DNA from: Flavobacteriia bacterium
GTDB taxonomy: Bacteria > Bacteroidota > Bacteroidia > Flavobacteriales_D > Crocinitomicaceae
Length of the DNA stretch: 64,000 bases
Direction: 5' to 3'
Assembly (NCBI GenBank): GCA_016178305.1
Contig: JACOTM010000073.1
Coordinates: 1-64,000 of the forward strand
This document shows, piece after piece, positions 15,757 to 24,730 of the stretch. Positions within the stretch are counted from its first letter, which is position 1. The number at the start of each line of letters is the position of its first letter. The notes beneath the pieces were generated by a model. It saw only the letters and a list, made by a program, of their open reading frames with translations. It was not told where the DNA came from and ran no database searches. Made by a program: the position numbers and the translations under genes.

Positions 15757-16845
15757 CTAATCATTAATAGATTTTTTGGGTGTCTGAAATTTAATTGTAT
15801 TTCTATAAAGCATCCAAAAAACGATGCCAAAATAAATAATAGAGAACAATATTGGAATTAGAATACCCAATTTCACCAAATTAATTAAACTCACAGCTAA
15901 CAATGAAGACATAGCACCCAACGACACAAAAACATACCAAACACCTTTGTCATTAAATCCTGCATAAACTAAATGATGTGTCGTATGATCTTTTCCTCCA
16001 ACCATTGGTGAAGATCCTTTTTTCAAACGATTAATAACAACTGTTAATGTATCAACTGCTGCTGGTGTAAAAGCAATTAAAGTTACAACAGCCCCAGCCC
16101 ACCAAGAACATTCATAATGACCGACTCCATGACCAACGCTCCATAAACTTTCAATCGAATAGAATGCAACAAATAAGCCAATAAATTGACTACCAGCATC
16201 TCCCATAAAAAGTTTCGATGGATGAACATTATAGAATAAAAAACCAACTACAGCTCCAAGCATTGCAATCAATGAAACAGTCCAAATATTTGAATTAAAA
16301 TCTAATACAATCCAATTGGAAGCTAAACATGTTAATAAAATAAAGAAGACAGTTGTCCCCGTAATTCCATCCATATTATCCAACATATTTAACGAGTTCA
16401 TGATTCCGACAACCCAAATAATCGTAATTAAGCTATCTAGGTAAATATTATGAAACAAGTTTATATTTACATCTGTAGTTGTCAATATGATGCCACAAAC
16501 AATTTGAATTATTAATTTGGCATAAGGTCTTGTATTGTAAGCATCATCTGCTAACCCCATTAAAAAAGCGATTGAACCAGCTAAAATTAAGCCAATATAT
16601 TTTTGATTATGAAATATATTATCCTCAAAAACAATTGAATAACCAATTGCTGTAAAAACAAATACCACAAAAAAACTTACTCCCCCCAAAGAAGGTTTCG
16701 ATTCATTACTCCAACGAACAATAACATCATTTTTATTTCGAATCCCTAAAGATTTGGAAAAACGTAGCAAAAGTTCATTACAAAGTGCAGAGACAACTAC
16801 ACCTCCTAAGCAAAAACATATTAATTGAATTATTTTCAGTATCAC
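15757..16845 (-). CDS. Undecaprenyl-phosphate glycosyl-1-phosphate transferase (WecA/MraY family)
   Basis: The 362-residue integral membrane protein has about ten hydrophobic segments and the family motifs KPSLGGVSFF near 50, GLADDAYNTRPYAK near 97, NMLDNMDGITG near 155 and HPSKLFMGDAGSQFIG near 207, including the catalytic aspartates. It transfers a sugar-1-phosphate to the lipid carrier, starting a surface polysaccharide. The polysaccharide export genes upstream favour a WecA role over cell-wall MraY. Confidence 0.88.
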   Translation of the reverse strand: MILKIIQLICFCLGGVVVSALCNELLLRFSKSLGIRNKNDVIVRWSNESKPSLGGVSFFVVFVFTAIGYSIVFEDNIFHNQKYIGLILAGSIAFLMGLADDAYNTRPYAKLIIQIVCGIILTTTDVNINLFHNIYLDSLITIIWVVGIMNSLNMLDNMDGITGTTVFFILLTCLASNWIVLDFNSNIWTVSLIAMLGAVVGFLFYNVHPSKLFMGDAGSQFIGLFVAFYSIESLWSVGHGVGHYECSWWAGAVVTLIAFTPAAVDTLTVVINRLKKGSSPMVGGKDHTTHHLVYAGFNDKGVWYVFVSLGAMSSLLAVSLINLVKLGILIPILFSIIYFGIVFWMLYRNTIKFQTPKKSIND

Positions 16846-16853
16846 AATGAATA

Positions 16854-17402
16854 TTAATCAAATTGGGAAACAAATGTAACAAAATCTTGACCGATTTCAT
16901 CTTTTTCTGAAACAAATGGTGTAGCAAGAGGCCAATTAATATTCAAATTTTCGTCATTCCATTTTATACAACGCTCAGAATTAGGATTGTAATAATTCGT
17001 GCATTTATAATTAAAAATTGTATTTTCTTCTAAAGAAAGAAAACCATGGGCAAAACCTGGAGGGATCCAAAACATCAACTTATTTTCAGATGAAAGTTCA
17101 ATCATTTGATATTTCCCATAAGTAGGTGAAGATTTACGGATATCAACAGCTACATCCATTGCTTTCCCTTGCACAACTCGAACGAGCTTACCTTGAGAAA
17201 AGGGTGGATTTTGAAAATGTAGTCCTCTCAAAACATTTATATGAGAAATAGATTCGTTATCTTGACAGAAATTTAAATTTAACCCTGTAATTTCTTGAAA
17301 CTTCAAGACATTAAAACTTTCAAAAAAAGAACCTCGATTATCAACGAAAACTCTTGGCTTAATAATTAACAATCCCTCTATATCGCATTTAATTATTTCC
17401 AT
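16854..17402 (-). CDS. rfbC: dTDP-4-dehydrorhamnose 3,5-epimerase
   Basis: The 182-residue cupin-fold epimerase has RGLHFQNPPFSQGKLVRV near 60 with the catalytic histidine, the VDIRKSSPTYG stretch near 95 and IPPGFAHGFLSLEE near 120. It makes dTDP-4-keto-L-rhamnose for rhamnose-containing glycans. Its start overlaps the end of the Wzc-like gene by 10 bases. rfbA, rfbB and rfbD are not in this window, so they must lie elsewhere. Confidence 0.93.
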   Translation of the reverse strand: MEIIKCDIEGLLIIKPRVFVDNRGSFFESFNVLKFQEITGLNLNFCQDNESISHINVLRGLHFQNPPFSQGKLVRVVQGKAMDVAVDIRKSSPTYGKYQMIELSSENKLMFWIPPGFAHGFLSLEENTIFNYKCTNYYNPNSERCIKWNDENLNINWPLATPFVSEKDEIGQDFVTFVSQFD

Positions 17403-19801
17403 CTTTTTAAGAATTTAGTAAAGATATTCTGCTTGGACTCATCTTTAAAATAACCTGAATTATCCGAATAACCATAGCCATAACCGTAGCCATAACCGTA
17501 ACCATAACCATAACCATAAGCACCATTTCTTTTACTTCTTTTTACACCATTTAAAATAACATTTAAGTTTTTCAATTGTTGCATTTCAAACAATTCTTTG
17601 ATTTTATAAATAAACGTCCGTTTTGAATAATGTGATTTAAAAACATAAATTGGGATATCGGCTTCCGTTAAGTTTCTCACACCATCAGAAACCAAACCAA
17701 CAGGAGGGTTATCAATAATAATAATGTCATAAATCCCCTTTAACTCTTCGATAATTTCTTTAAATCTAGCACTCAAAATCAACTCAGAAGGATTGGGAGG
17801 TATTGGTCCTGCGGTTATAAAATCGAGAGTATCAATTGGTGATTTATGGATACATTCCTGTAAAGTATTTTGGTTTATTATCAACCCACTCATCCCTTTA
17901 TCATTCGTTGTATTAAATCCTAAATGAATTTTAGGTTTCCGTAAATCTAAATCAATTACAATTGTTTTTTTACCTGACATTGCGATGATCCCAGCTAAAT
18001 TTAAAGCTACAAAAGTTTTACCTTCTCCTGAAATCGATGAAGTAATTGCTATTGTTTGATAATTCGGATTGATATAACTTAAATTCGTTCTGATATTTCT
18101 AAAAGCCTCTGCCAACATTGATTTAGGGAAATCATGCGCTAACAATTGAGAAAATTTCATATCTTTTTTGACCAAAGGAATTCCGCCTAAGTTTGTAACA
18201 TTTTCAGGCAATAATTTATTTAAATCATCTATTAAATTAATTTCATTGAATGTCAAATATTTCACAAACAAAATACCAATTCCGATAATGAATCCAATAA
18301 AGAAAAAAGAAATGTAAACTAATTTCCTATTTGGACTTACAGGCGTATTATTAACTGTTGGTGAACTTAACATTTTATTCTCAGTGGTATAACCTGCATC
18401 AGAAATCGAATATAAAAATTTGTTTTCTTGCAATAAATTAAAATACTTTTCATTCAATTCTTGCAATCGACTCAATCTCCCAAATTCCATTTTTTTACCT
18501 GGGATACCGCTTAATTTAACTTCATATTTTTCTATTCGTCTATTTAAAAATGAAACCTCATCCTTTAATCTTTCTTCGATAGTTTTTATACTTTTACGGA
18601 CAGACTGGACTTTCAACGTTATTTTTTGATTTAATAACTTAACACCGCTATGTTCGTTAGTAACTTCGAATAATAAATCTTCCTTCTGCTCTAATAATTC
18701 TAATAATTCATCGATTTTTTTACTTAAATATTCTTCAAAACTTTTACCCAACATTTCTGGAAGAAGTTTGTAAACTTCTAGGCGATTGGGTTCATTTGTA
18801 AGTTTCGTATTAGCATATTCCAAAACACGTATTTCATCATTAATTGTCATAACTGTTTCTTGTAAATCAGAAACATTTGTAAACAACTTATCTTCAAACT
18901 CTTCAGGTCCAAAATATTCAGAACTACTTTGAAGCATCATCAAACTATCTTTCGACTCTTTTAATTTATCTGATAAATACGAAATTTGTTCATCAATAAA
19001 TTTAATAATATTTTCATCTCCTTTTCTTTTGGCTTCTTCATCATAAAGTAAAAAAGTATTAGCCACTGCAAGCACTATGTCATTACATAATTGTGGATTA
19101 TGCCCTTTATACAATATCTGAATTGTTTTCGCTGCCTCATTGATAGGCATAACTTGCAAGTCAGGCAATAACCTAGAAGACAAACTATTAATACTATTAA
19201 AAACGAAATAAAATTCATTTGTTTGAAAGTTGTTTTTTAACTGATTAATATCTGGCACTTTAACAATTATATCAAAATGTTGGTTTATAAAATGCTGATT
19301 AATTCTTCCTACTGTTTCATATTTAATACCATTGTGGACATATTTTAAATAAATACGATTATGCTCCATTGTAATTGATATCGGAACATCGATTAGCGTT
19401 GAATCTTTTAATTGAAAGGGCATTACATTCAATACTCCAGATTTATATCTTTCTTCTGTTAAAACTGATCCTTTTGCAAAGATGCTTACATGCATATTCA
19501 AACTTTGAATTGCTTTATTAAATAAAAGTTGTGATCTTAATAATTCGATATCGGAAGACATATCATCGGTTTTAGTTCCGATATGCTCAATATCCATTAC
19601 TTCTTTTGCCTGATCTTTACTTTCAATCTGAATTAATGCCTGAGCCTCATATACTGATTTAGTATAGCGAAGATAAAAAAATGCAAAACTACAGAATATT
19701 AAAACAAAAAAAACTGGCCACCACCAATTACGCTGTAATGTGGTTAAAAGTATCTGTGGATCATACTCTTTATTAATTATTTTAGAATTTTTTTCGTTCA
19801 A
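17393..19801 (-). CDS. Wzc-like polysaccharide co-polymerase / BY-type tyrosine kinase
   Basis: The 802-residue inner membrane protein has a first transmembrane helix near 27-45, a Wzz/coiled-coil periplasmic part, a second helix near 497-517, and a cytoplasmic kinase with Walker A SSISGEGKTFVALNL near 590, Walker A' DLDLRKPK near 617 and IIIIDNPPVGLV near 697. This class controls chain length and export through autophosphorylation of a C-terminal tyrosine cluster. Here that tail is a run of alternating Tyr-Gly (about residues 762-778). It is followed by rfbC and preceded by the Wza-like export lipoprotein. Confidence 0.92.
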   Translation of the reverse strand: MNEKNSKIINKEYDPQILLTTLQRNWWWPVFFVLIFCSFAFFYLRYTKSVYEAQALIQIESKDQAKEVMDIEHIGTKTDDMSSDIELLRSQLLFNKAIQSLNMHVSIFAKGSVLTEERYKSGVLNVMPFQLKDSTLIDVPISITMEHNRIYLKYVHNGIKYETVGRINQHFINQHFDIIVKVPDINQLKNNFQTNEFYFVFNSINSLSSRLLPDLQVMPINEAAKTIQILYKGHNPQLCNDIVLAVANTFLLYDEEAKRKGDENIIKFIDEQISYLSDKLKESKDSLMMLQSSSEYFGPEEFEDKLFTNVSDLQETVMTINDEIRVLEYANTKLTNEPNRLEVYKLLPEMLGKSFEEYLSKKIDELLELLEQKEDLLFEVTNEHSGVKLLNQKITLKVQSVRKSIKTIEERLKDEVSFLNRRIEKYEVKLSGIPGKKMEFGRLSRLQELNEKYFNLLQENKFLYSISDAGYTTENKMLSSPTVNNTPVSPNRKLVYISFFFIGFIIGIGILFVKYLTFNEINLIDDLNKLLPENVTNLGGIPLVKKDMKFSQLLAHDFPKSMLAEAFRNIRTNLSYINPNYQTIAITSSISGEGKTFVALNLAGIIAMSGKKTIVIDLDLRKPKIHLGFNTTNDKGMSGLIINQNTLQECIHKSPIDTLDFITAGPIPPNPSELILSARFKEIIEELKGIYDIIIIDNPPVGLVSDGVRNLTEADIPIYVFKSHYSKRTFIYKIKELFEMQQLKNLNVILNGVKRSKRNGAYGYGYGYGYGYGYGYGYSDNSGYFKDESKQNIFTKFLKRWK
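17468..17518 (-). repeat. Hexanucleotide repeat encoding an alternating Tyr-Gly tract
   Basis: Seventeen codons alternate TAT or TAC (Tyr) with GGT or GGC (Gly), giving nine tyrosines, near the C-terminus of the Wzc-like kinase. Both wobble positions vary, so the tract is not a pure short repeat, although GGTTAT units recur. It lies in the region where autophosphorylation of these kinases normally occurs. Confidence 0.85.
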
Positions 19802-19802
19802 T

Positions 19803-20603
19803 TTATTTTGTTGTTTGAATGATTCTTACAATTACAAATACACTCGATATTATTGATAATACAGGTGCTATCTCCTTTACTAATTCTTTGGCTAAATCAG
19901 GTTTAGGCTCAATATAGATATAATCGTTTCCTTGCACAATCATATCTGTATAAACCAAACCTTCCATTGTTGATAAATCAATTAAATAAACTTCACGACT
20001 GCCATTTACCCTACGCATTAATTTAATAATTTTCGATTGACCTCTAGAATCTATCCCCCCTGCTTGAGCAATAATTTCCATTAAAGTTGTATTATTATTC
20101 ATAATAGGAACAATTTTAGCAGCACTTCCTTGTCCCGAAAAAACAATACAACGTTGATTTGTAATTTCAACTTTTATAAAAGGGGTATTATATTGAGTAG
20201 CGTATTTCTTTTTTAAACTGTCTTGAAATTCAGACAATGTTAATCCTTCAGCTTTTACATTCCCTACAATTGGCAACTCAACATTACCATCACCTTTTAC
20301 AATATATTGGAAATTTGTAAAAATATTATTGTTATTATTACCAAATAAGATATTATCTTCCTTAACATTTGTTCCACTAATTGATTCAATCAACTTCTCA
20401 CCTGCATTGGGATACAAATAAAAATTAAACTTATCATCTTTTGAAATTGTGTATTCTGTAGCTGGTCTCATTGGTATCGAATCATATTTAAAACTCCCGC
20501 CTTTTGGGGTCTTAAACATAATACTACTATTAATACCACAACTACCTAAAACAATTAACAATGGCGATAAAAATATTAACTTGTAAAATTTATTATTTAT
20601 CAT
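19803..20603 (-). CDS. Outer membrane polysaccharide export lipoprotein (Wza-like)
   Basis: The 266-residue protein has a lipobox LGSC with Cys 22, a poly_export N-terminal domain (ATEYTISKDDKFNFYLYPNAG, then YIVKGDGNVELPIVG) and an SLBB-like segment (AQAGGIDSRGQSKIIKLMRR). A hydrophobic C-terminal stretch (APVLSIISSVFVIVRI) fits the membrane-spanning helix of Wza-type channels. It forms the outer pore that pairs with the Wzc-like protein encoded directly downstream. Its start overlaps the glycosyltransferase stop by 4 bases. Confidence 0.9.
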   Translation of the reverse strand: MINNKFYKLIFLSPLLIVLGSCGINSSIMFKTPKGGSFKYDSIPMRPATEYTISKDDKFNFYLYPNAGEKLIESISGTNVKEDNILFGNNNNNIFTNFQYIVKGDGNVELPIVGNVKAEGLTLSEFQDSLKKKYATQYNTPFIKVEITNQRCIVFSGQGSAAKIVPIMNNNTTLMEIIAQAGGIDSRGQSKIIKLMRRVNGSREVYLIDLSTMEGLVYTDMIVQGNDYIYIEPKPDLAKELVKEIAPVLSIISSVFVIVRIIQTTK

Positions 20604-21775
20604 AGAATCTTCTTTTTTTCTAAAAGCGTTTTATAATAATTATTCATATTTTCAACTAAAGTTGTATAATGAAACTTATTTTTCACAAAGTCCCAGCCAT
20701 TAATTGACATTTTATGACGCAATTCATTATCTTCGACCAAAAGTAATAATTTTTCAGTAAACATTTCAACATTATTCTTCGGAACAATAAATCCTGTTTC
20801 ATTATCTAAAACAATATCTCTCACCCCACCTACATCTGTCGAAATAACGGGTAAGTTTCCTGCTTGAGCTTCTATTAAACTAACCGGTGTGCCTTCGTTA
20901 TCTGATGTGAGACACAATATATCCATTCCTGAATTAAATGCATCTATTTCTTTTATCCATGAAGTTAGTTGAATTTTTCCATTAAAAATATTATTGAGAT
21001 TTTTAACCTTTTCCTCTATCCGAAACCTTTCTTCACCATCACCTACAATGAAAATTCTAATTTTTTTAGTCGTTTTTTGCAATAGCGCTTCGACAACTTT
21101 TAAAAACATTGTATGATTTTTAATTGGTGCTAATCTACCTACAATTGCAATAGCGATTTCATCTTCTTTTATATCATATTCATTTCTTGTAATTAATCGT
21201 TTCTGATTTCTGTTTTCATGAAATTTTTCTAAATCAAACCCCAAAGGAATCACTTTAATTTTATTAGCTGGACATATTTTATGTATTTCAGATAATTCTT
21301 TTTTTTGTAATTCGGAAATAGCAATAATACCATCCGATTTAAGCGCTAATTGTCTTTCGATAAATTTAAAAATATATGTTTTTAATTTCCCAAAATAAGA
21401 ATGGAAAACATGTCCATGAAATGTATGAACAATGACAGGAACCTTACAAGAAATAGCAGCTCTCCGCCCTAATGCTCCTGCTTTTGAAGCATGTGTATGT
21501 ACAATATCTGGTTTAAATTCTTTAATAATATTCTTAATTTTTTTATATGCTTCTCTATCACTTTTAAAGTTAGGTGTTCTTTGTATTTCTGTAACCAGCA
21601 AAGGTTCAACTCCATATTCTTCTAATATATGTAATGAATCTGATTCATCTTTTTCTGGAAGTCCACCAATTAATAAAGTTTCATATTCTTCTCCCATAAA
21701 ACGAGTCAAAAATGTTGCATTGTAAGTTGGACCTCCAATATTAAAGCGATTGATAATTCGAAGTATTTTTGGCAT
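20600..21775 (-). CDS. Glycosyltransferase family 4
   Basis: The 391-residue GT-B enzyme has the N-terminal pattern IINRFNIGGPTYNATFL, a nucleotide-sugar domain with GRLAPIKNH near 212 and the E-x7-E motif in DNEGTPVSLIEAQAG near 290, then GGVRDIVLDNETGFIV. Sugar donor and acceptor cannot be told from sequence. It is the first gene of the minus-strand polysaccharide operon, divergent from the PBP4-type gene. Confidence 0.9.
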   Translation of the reverse strand: MPKILRIINRFNIGGPTYNATFLTRFMGEEYETLLIGGLPEKDESDSLHILEEYGVEPLLVTEIQRTPNFKSDREAYKKIKNIIKEFKPDIVHTHASKAGALGRRAAISCKVPVIVHTFHGHVFHSYFGKLKTYIFKFIERQLALKSDGIIAISELQKKELSEIHKICPANKIKVIPLGFDLEKFHENRNQKRLITRNEYDIKEDEIAIAIVGRLAPIKNHTMFLKVVEALLQKTTKKIRIFIVGDGEERFRIEEKVKNLNNIFNGKIQLTSWIKEIDAFNSGMDILCLTSDNEGTPVSLIEAQAGNLPVISTDVGGVRDIVLDNETGFIVPKNNVEMFTEKLLLLVEDNELRHKMSINGWDFVKNKFHYTTLVENMNNYYKTLLEKKKIL

Positions 21776-21972
21776 TATTATATATAAAATTTAATCATTA
21801 TTCTTACCATTTTTTCTTTTTAGATTTCTATCTTTTTTCTATACGTCTTGGTCTCATTTTTGTTCCTTTAATTATAGTTTTTCTTCTGTTTATGTTTAAA
21901 AGTTTTTGAAAATATTAAAAAACACTTCTTTTTTATCTTGATTTTTACAAATTATTATTCTCAAATTCAAAT

Positions 21973-23433
21973 ATGAAACTCATTTATATCTATATTCTTT
22001 TATTGACAACTTCAAGTGTATTCACCCAAAACCAAGTATGTGATGCGTTAAACAATTTTGTTAATATTCCTTCACTTTCAAATGCTTCGATTTCTTTTTA
22101 TGCTATTGATGTTAAAACAGGTGAATTAGTTGCTGAACATCATCCAATTTTATCATTACCAGCTGCTTCAACTATGAAATTGTTTTCAACGGCAACTGCA
22201 ATCGAAATTCTCGGTCCAAATTATCGACCTGAAACAAGAATTTATGTCGATGGCGAAATAACAAAAGATAGTATTTTAAAAGGAAATTTGTGGATTAGAG
22301 GAGGCGGGGACCCAACTTTAGGCAGTATGTATTACAATAATGATGGTTATGAAAAATCATTTTTATACACGTGGGCTGATACTTTGATTAACTTAGGAAT
22401 TAAAACTATAACGGGAAACATTATTGCTGATGCATCAGAATTTGGGTACAATGGAATTCCAGATGGTTGGAGTTGGTCTGACATGGGTAATTATTATGGC
22501 GCAGGAGTTTCTGGCTTAACCATTTATGATAATATGATCAAATATTATTTCAGAACCAGTTCAATACCCGGAAGCCTATCACAACTCATCTATTCAACTC
22601 CTAAAATAGAAAATCTACAATTTCATAATTATATAGAGGCTTCAAAAGTAAACAGTGACAATTCTTATATTTATGGTTCTCCTTATTCCCTAGATCGATT
22701 TGGCACAGGTGCTTTGCCTTTAAATTCAAATTCATTTCTTGTGAAGGGAAGTTTACCTGATCCTGAATTTCAATTCAGCTATGAATTATATACCGTTTTG
22801 AAAGAAAAAGGAATTGTTTTAAATGGAATTTATCAGTCTGCTAGAAAATTAGACCTATCATCAATTAAAACGAAATATGATTCTTCGTATAAATTAATTT
22901 ATACCCATTATGGAGAAACAATTCAATCTATATCCAATCTAACAAACAAAAAAAGTATTAATTTATTTGCTGAACATTTGCTCTGCCTTAGTGGATACAA
23001 AGCGAACAACAATGGAAGTATTGCTAATTCATTAAAACAAATGGAAAAATTTTGGGAATCAAAATTTGATTTTACAGGTTTATACATTAAAGACGGAAGT
23101 GGTTTATCACGATCAAATGCCGTGAGTGCAAAGCATTTTTGTAATTTATTAATTGAAATGAGCAAATCACCAAATTACAATGTTTTTCTTAACACTTTAC
23201 CAGTTGCAGGAATTAGCGGAACATTAGCTAGTGTTTGTAAAAATCAACCTGGAGAAGGACGAATCAAAGCTAAAAGCGGTACAATCAACCGAATCAAAGC
23301 GTATTCTGGATATGTTGAGACAACTACTGGTAAAACAATTGCTTTTGCTATTATTGTCAATAATTACAATTGCTCCTCATCAACTCTTGTAGATGCAATG
23401 GAAAAAATATTTAATACAATGGTTTATTATTGA
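21973..23433 (+). CDS. dacB: D-alanyl-D-alanine carboxypeptidase / endopeptidase PBP4 family
   Basis: The 486-residue protein has a signal peptide (MKLIYIYILLLTTSSVFTQN) and the three penicillin-binding motifs of peptidase family S13: S-T-M-K with catalytic serine near 66, SGLSRSNAV (SxN) in the middle, and K-S-G-T near 436. The insertion between the first two motifs is typical of PBP4. It trims peptidoglycan crosslinks in the periplasm. It is divergent from the polysaccharide operon and followed by ExbB/ExbD. Confidence 0.9.
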   Translation: MKLIYIYILLLTTSSVFTQNQVCDALNNFVNIPSLSNASISFYAIDVKTGELVAEHHPILSLPAASTMKLFSTATAIEILGPNYRPETRIYVDGEITKDSILKGNLWIRGGGDPTLGSMYYNNDGYEKSFLYTWADTLINLGIKTITGNIIADASEFGYNGIPDGWSWSDMGNYYGAGVSGLTIYDNMIKYYFRTSSIPGSLSQLIYSTPKIENLQFHNYIEASKVNSDNSYIYGSPYSLDRFGTGALPLNSNSFLVKGSLPDPEFQFSYELYTVLKEKGIVLNGIYQSARKLDLSSIKTKYDSSYKLIYTHYGETIQSISNLTNKKSINLFAEHLLCLSGYKANNNGSIANSLKQMEKFWESKFDFTGLYIKDGSGLSRSNAVSAKHFCNLLIEMSKSPNYNVFLNTLPVAGISGTLASVCKNQPGEGRIKAKSGTINRIKAYSGYVETTTGKTIAFAIIVNNYNCSSSTLVDAMEKIFNTMVYY

Positions 23434-23505
23434 TAATCCAAATCACATTATTGAATTAAAATAGAAAAAAAAGTATAATTTCACATAAAATTTAAGATCA
23501 AAGAA

Positions 23506-24249
23506 ATGAAAAAACATATTGGATTAGTAATGATGTCATTTTTGTTCACGACAATTCTAAATGCTCAAAATACAAATGCAGCTGTAGGATCTCATGTGAA
23601 AAAAGCAATGGTCAACGAAGAAATTTCTGCTTTTGATTTTTTTATTAAGGGTGGTGTATTTTTAATTCCAATAGCTATATTATTGTTCTACACAATATTC
23701 GTAATCGTTGAAAGATATTTATACATAAAAAAAACAACCAAATACAACGCTAATTTACTTAAGGAAGTAAAGAATTGTATGAACGATGGCAATTTAGAAA
23801 AAGCATTAACAGTTACTTCAAAAAATCATTCCGCATTTGGCAAGATTATCAATGAAGGTATCTTAACTGTTGGGAGACCCATGAGTGAAGTTGAATCTAA
23901 CATGGAAAAAGTAGCAAATATTGAAGTTGGTAACTTAGAAAAAAAAATAGGACATTTAGGATTAATTTCAGGAATAGCTCCTACTTTAGGTTTTATTGGA
24001 ACAATTTCAGGAGTAATTAAAATATTTTATAGCATCTCAATTTCTGAAGATATTAGCATTGGAAATATTTCAGGCGGATTATATGAAAAAATGATTAGCT
24101 CTGGTTCAGGTTTAATTGTCGGAATAATTGCTTTTGCAGGATATCATTTATTAAATGGAATGATTGATAATTTTACCTTGAACGCTCAAAAAAGTGTTTT
24201 AGAATTTATTCAAATTTTACAAAGACCAAATGGCGATAAAACGAAATAA
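23506..24249 (+). CDS. exbB: ExbB/TolQ/MotA-family proton channel protein
   Basis: The 247-residue protein has an N-terminal signal-like segment, a first transmembrane helix near 46-68 (FLIPIAILLFYTIFVIVERY), a cytoplasmic loop, and two more helices (GLISGIAPTLGFIGTISGVI and SGLIVGIIAFAGYHLL). The conserved TLGFIGTISG is the proton channel helix. ExbB energises TonB-dependent transport. ExbD overlaps its end by 20 bases. No tonB gene lies in this window. Confidence 0.9.
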   Translation: MKKHIGLVMMSFLFTTILNAQNTNAAVGSHVKKAMVNEEISAFDFFIKGGVFLIPIAILLFYTIFVIVERYLYIKKTTKYNANLLKEVKNCMNDGNLEKALTVTSKNHSAFGKIINEGILTVGRPMSEVESNMEKVANIEVGNLEKKIGHLGLISGIAPTLGFIGTISGVIKIFYSISISEDISIGNISGGLYEKMISSGSGLIVGIIAFAGYHLLNGMIDNFTLNAQKSVLEFIQILQRPNGDKTK

Positions 24250-24640
24250 ACGATTTCATGTTGAAGTAGCTACTTCAGCATTGAGCGACATCATGTTCTT
24301 TTTACTTCTATTCTTTTTAATTATTTCTACTTTAGCGAACCCTAATGTCATTAAAATGACCTTGCCTAAAGCTGAAGAACCTGGAAAATCAAATAAACAA
24401 ATGATTTCCTTGTCTGTGAATTTTGATACAGATACTGAAGAAAAACATTATTTTATTGATAAAGAAGAAGTTTCTTTAGACAAATTAGAATCTAAATTAT
24501 TAATTAAACTTGGGGGACGTAAAGACCAATCAATCGTCGTCAGAGTCCCTTTTAATTTACAAGTTCAAGATTTAATCGATGTCTTACAAATTGCAGTGAA
24601 AAATAACCTCAAATTCGTTATTGCGACGACACCAAAGTAA
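24230..24640 (+). CDS. exbD: ExbD/TolR-family protein
   Basis: The 136-residue protein has one N-terminal transmembrane helix (LSDIMFFLLLFFLIISTLA) containing the conserved aspartate used in proton transfer, and a periplasmic domain ending VLQIAVKNNLKFVIATT. It works with ExbB. The 20-base overlap with exbB is larger than the usual 4. An intrinsic terminator follows. Confidence 0.9.
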   Translation: MAIKRNKRFHVEVATSALSDIMFFLLLFFLIISTLANPNVIKMTLPKAEEPGKSNKQMISLSVNFDTDTEEKHYFIDKEEVSLDKLESKLLIKLGGRKDQSIVVRVPFNLQVQDLIDVLQIAVKNNLKFVIATTPK

Positions 24641-24663
24641 ATATAAAATTGAAGAATATAGCT

Positions 24664-24693
24664 AATAGCCTCTGTAAGTAGAGGCTATTTTTA
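24664..24693 (+). terminator. Intrinsic terminator after exbD
   Basis: AATAGCCTCT and AGAGGCTATT form a perfect 10-base-pair stem around a GTAAGT loop followed by T residues, directly after exbD and before the convergent adenosine deaminase gene. Confidence 0.85.
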
Positions 24694-24730
24694 CTTGAAA
24701 ATTTTTCCCAAATTCAAGAATCTATTTATC

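Noticed and set aside
17468-17518. CRISPR-like repeat
   Set aside because: The repeat unit is six bases, in frame within a kinase gene, with no spacers.
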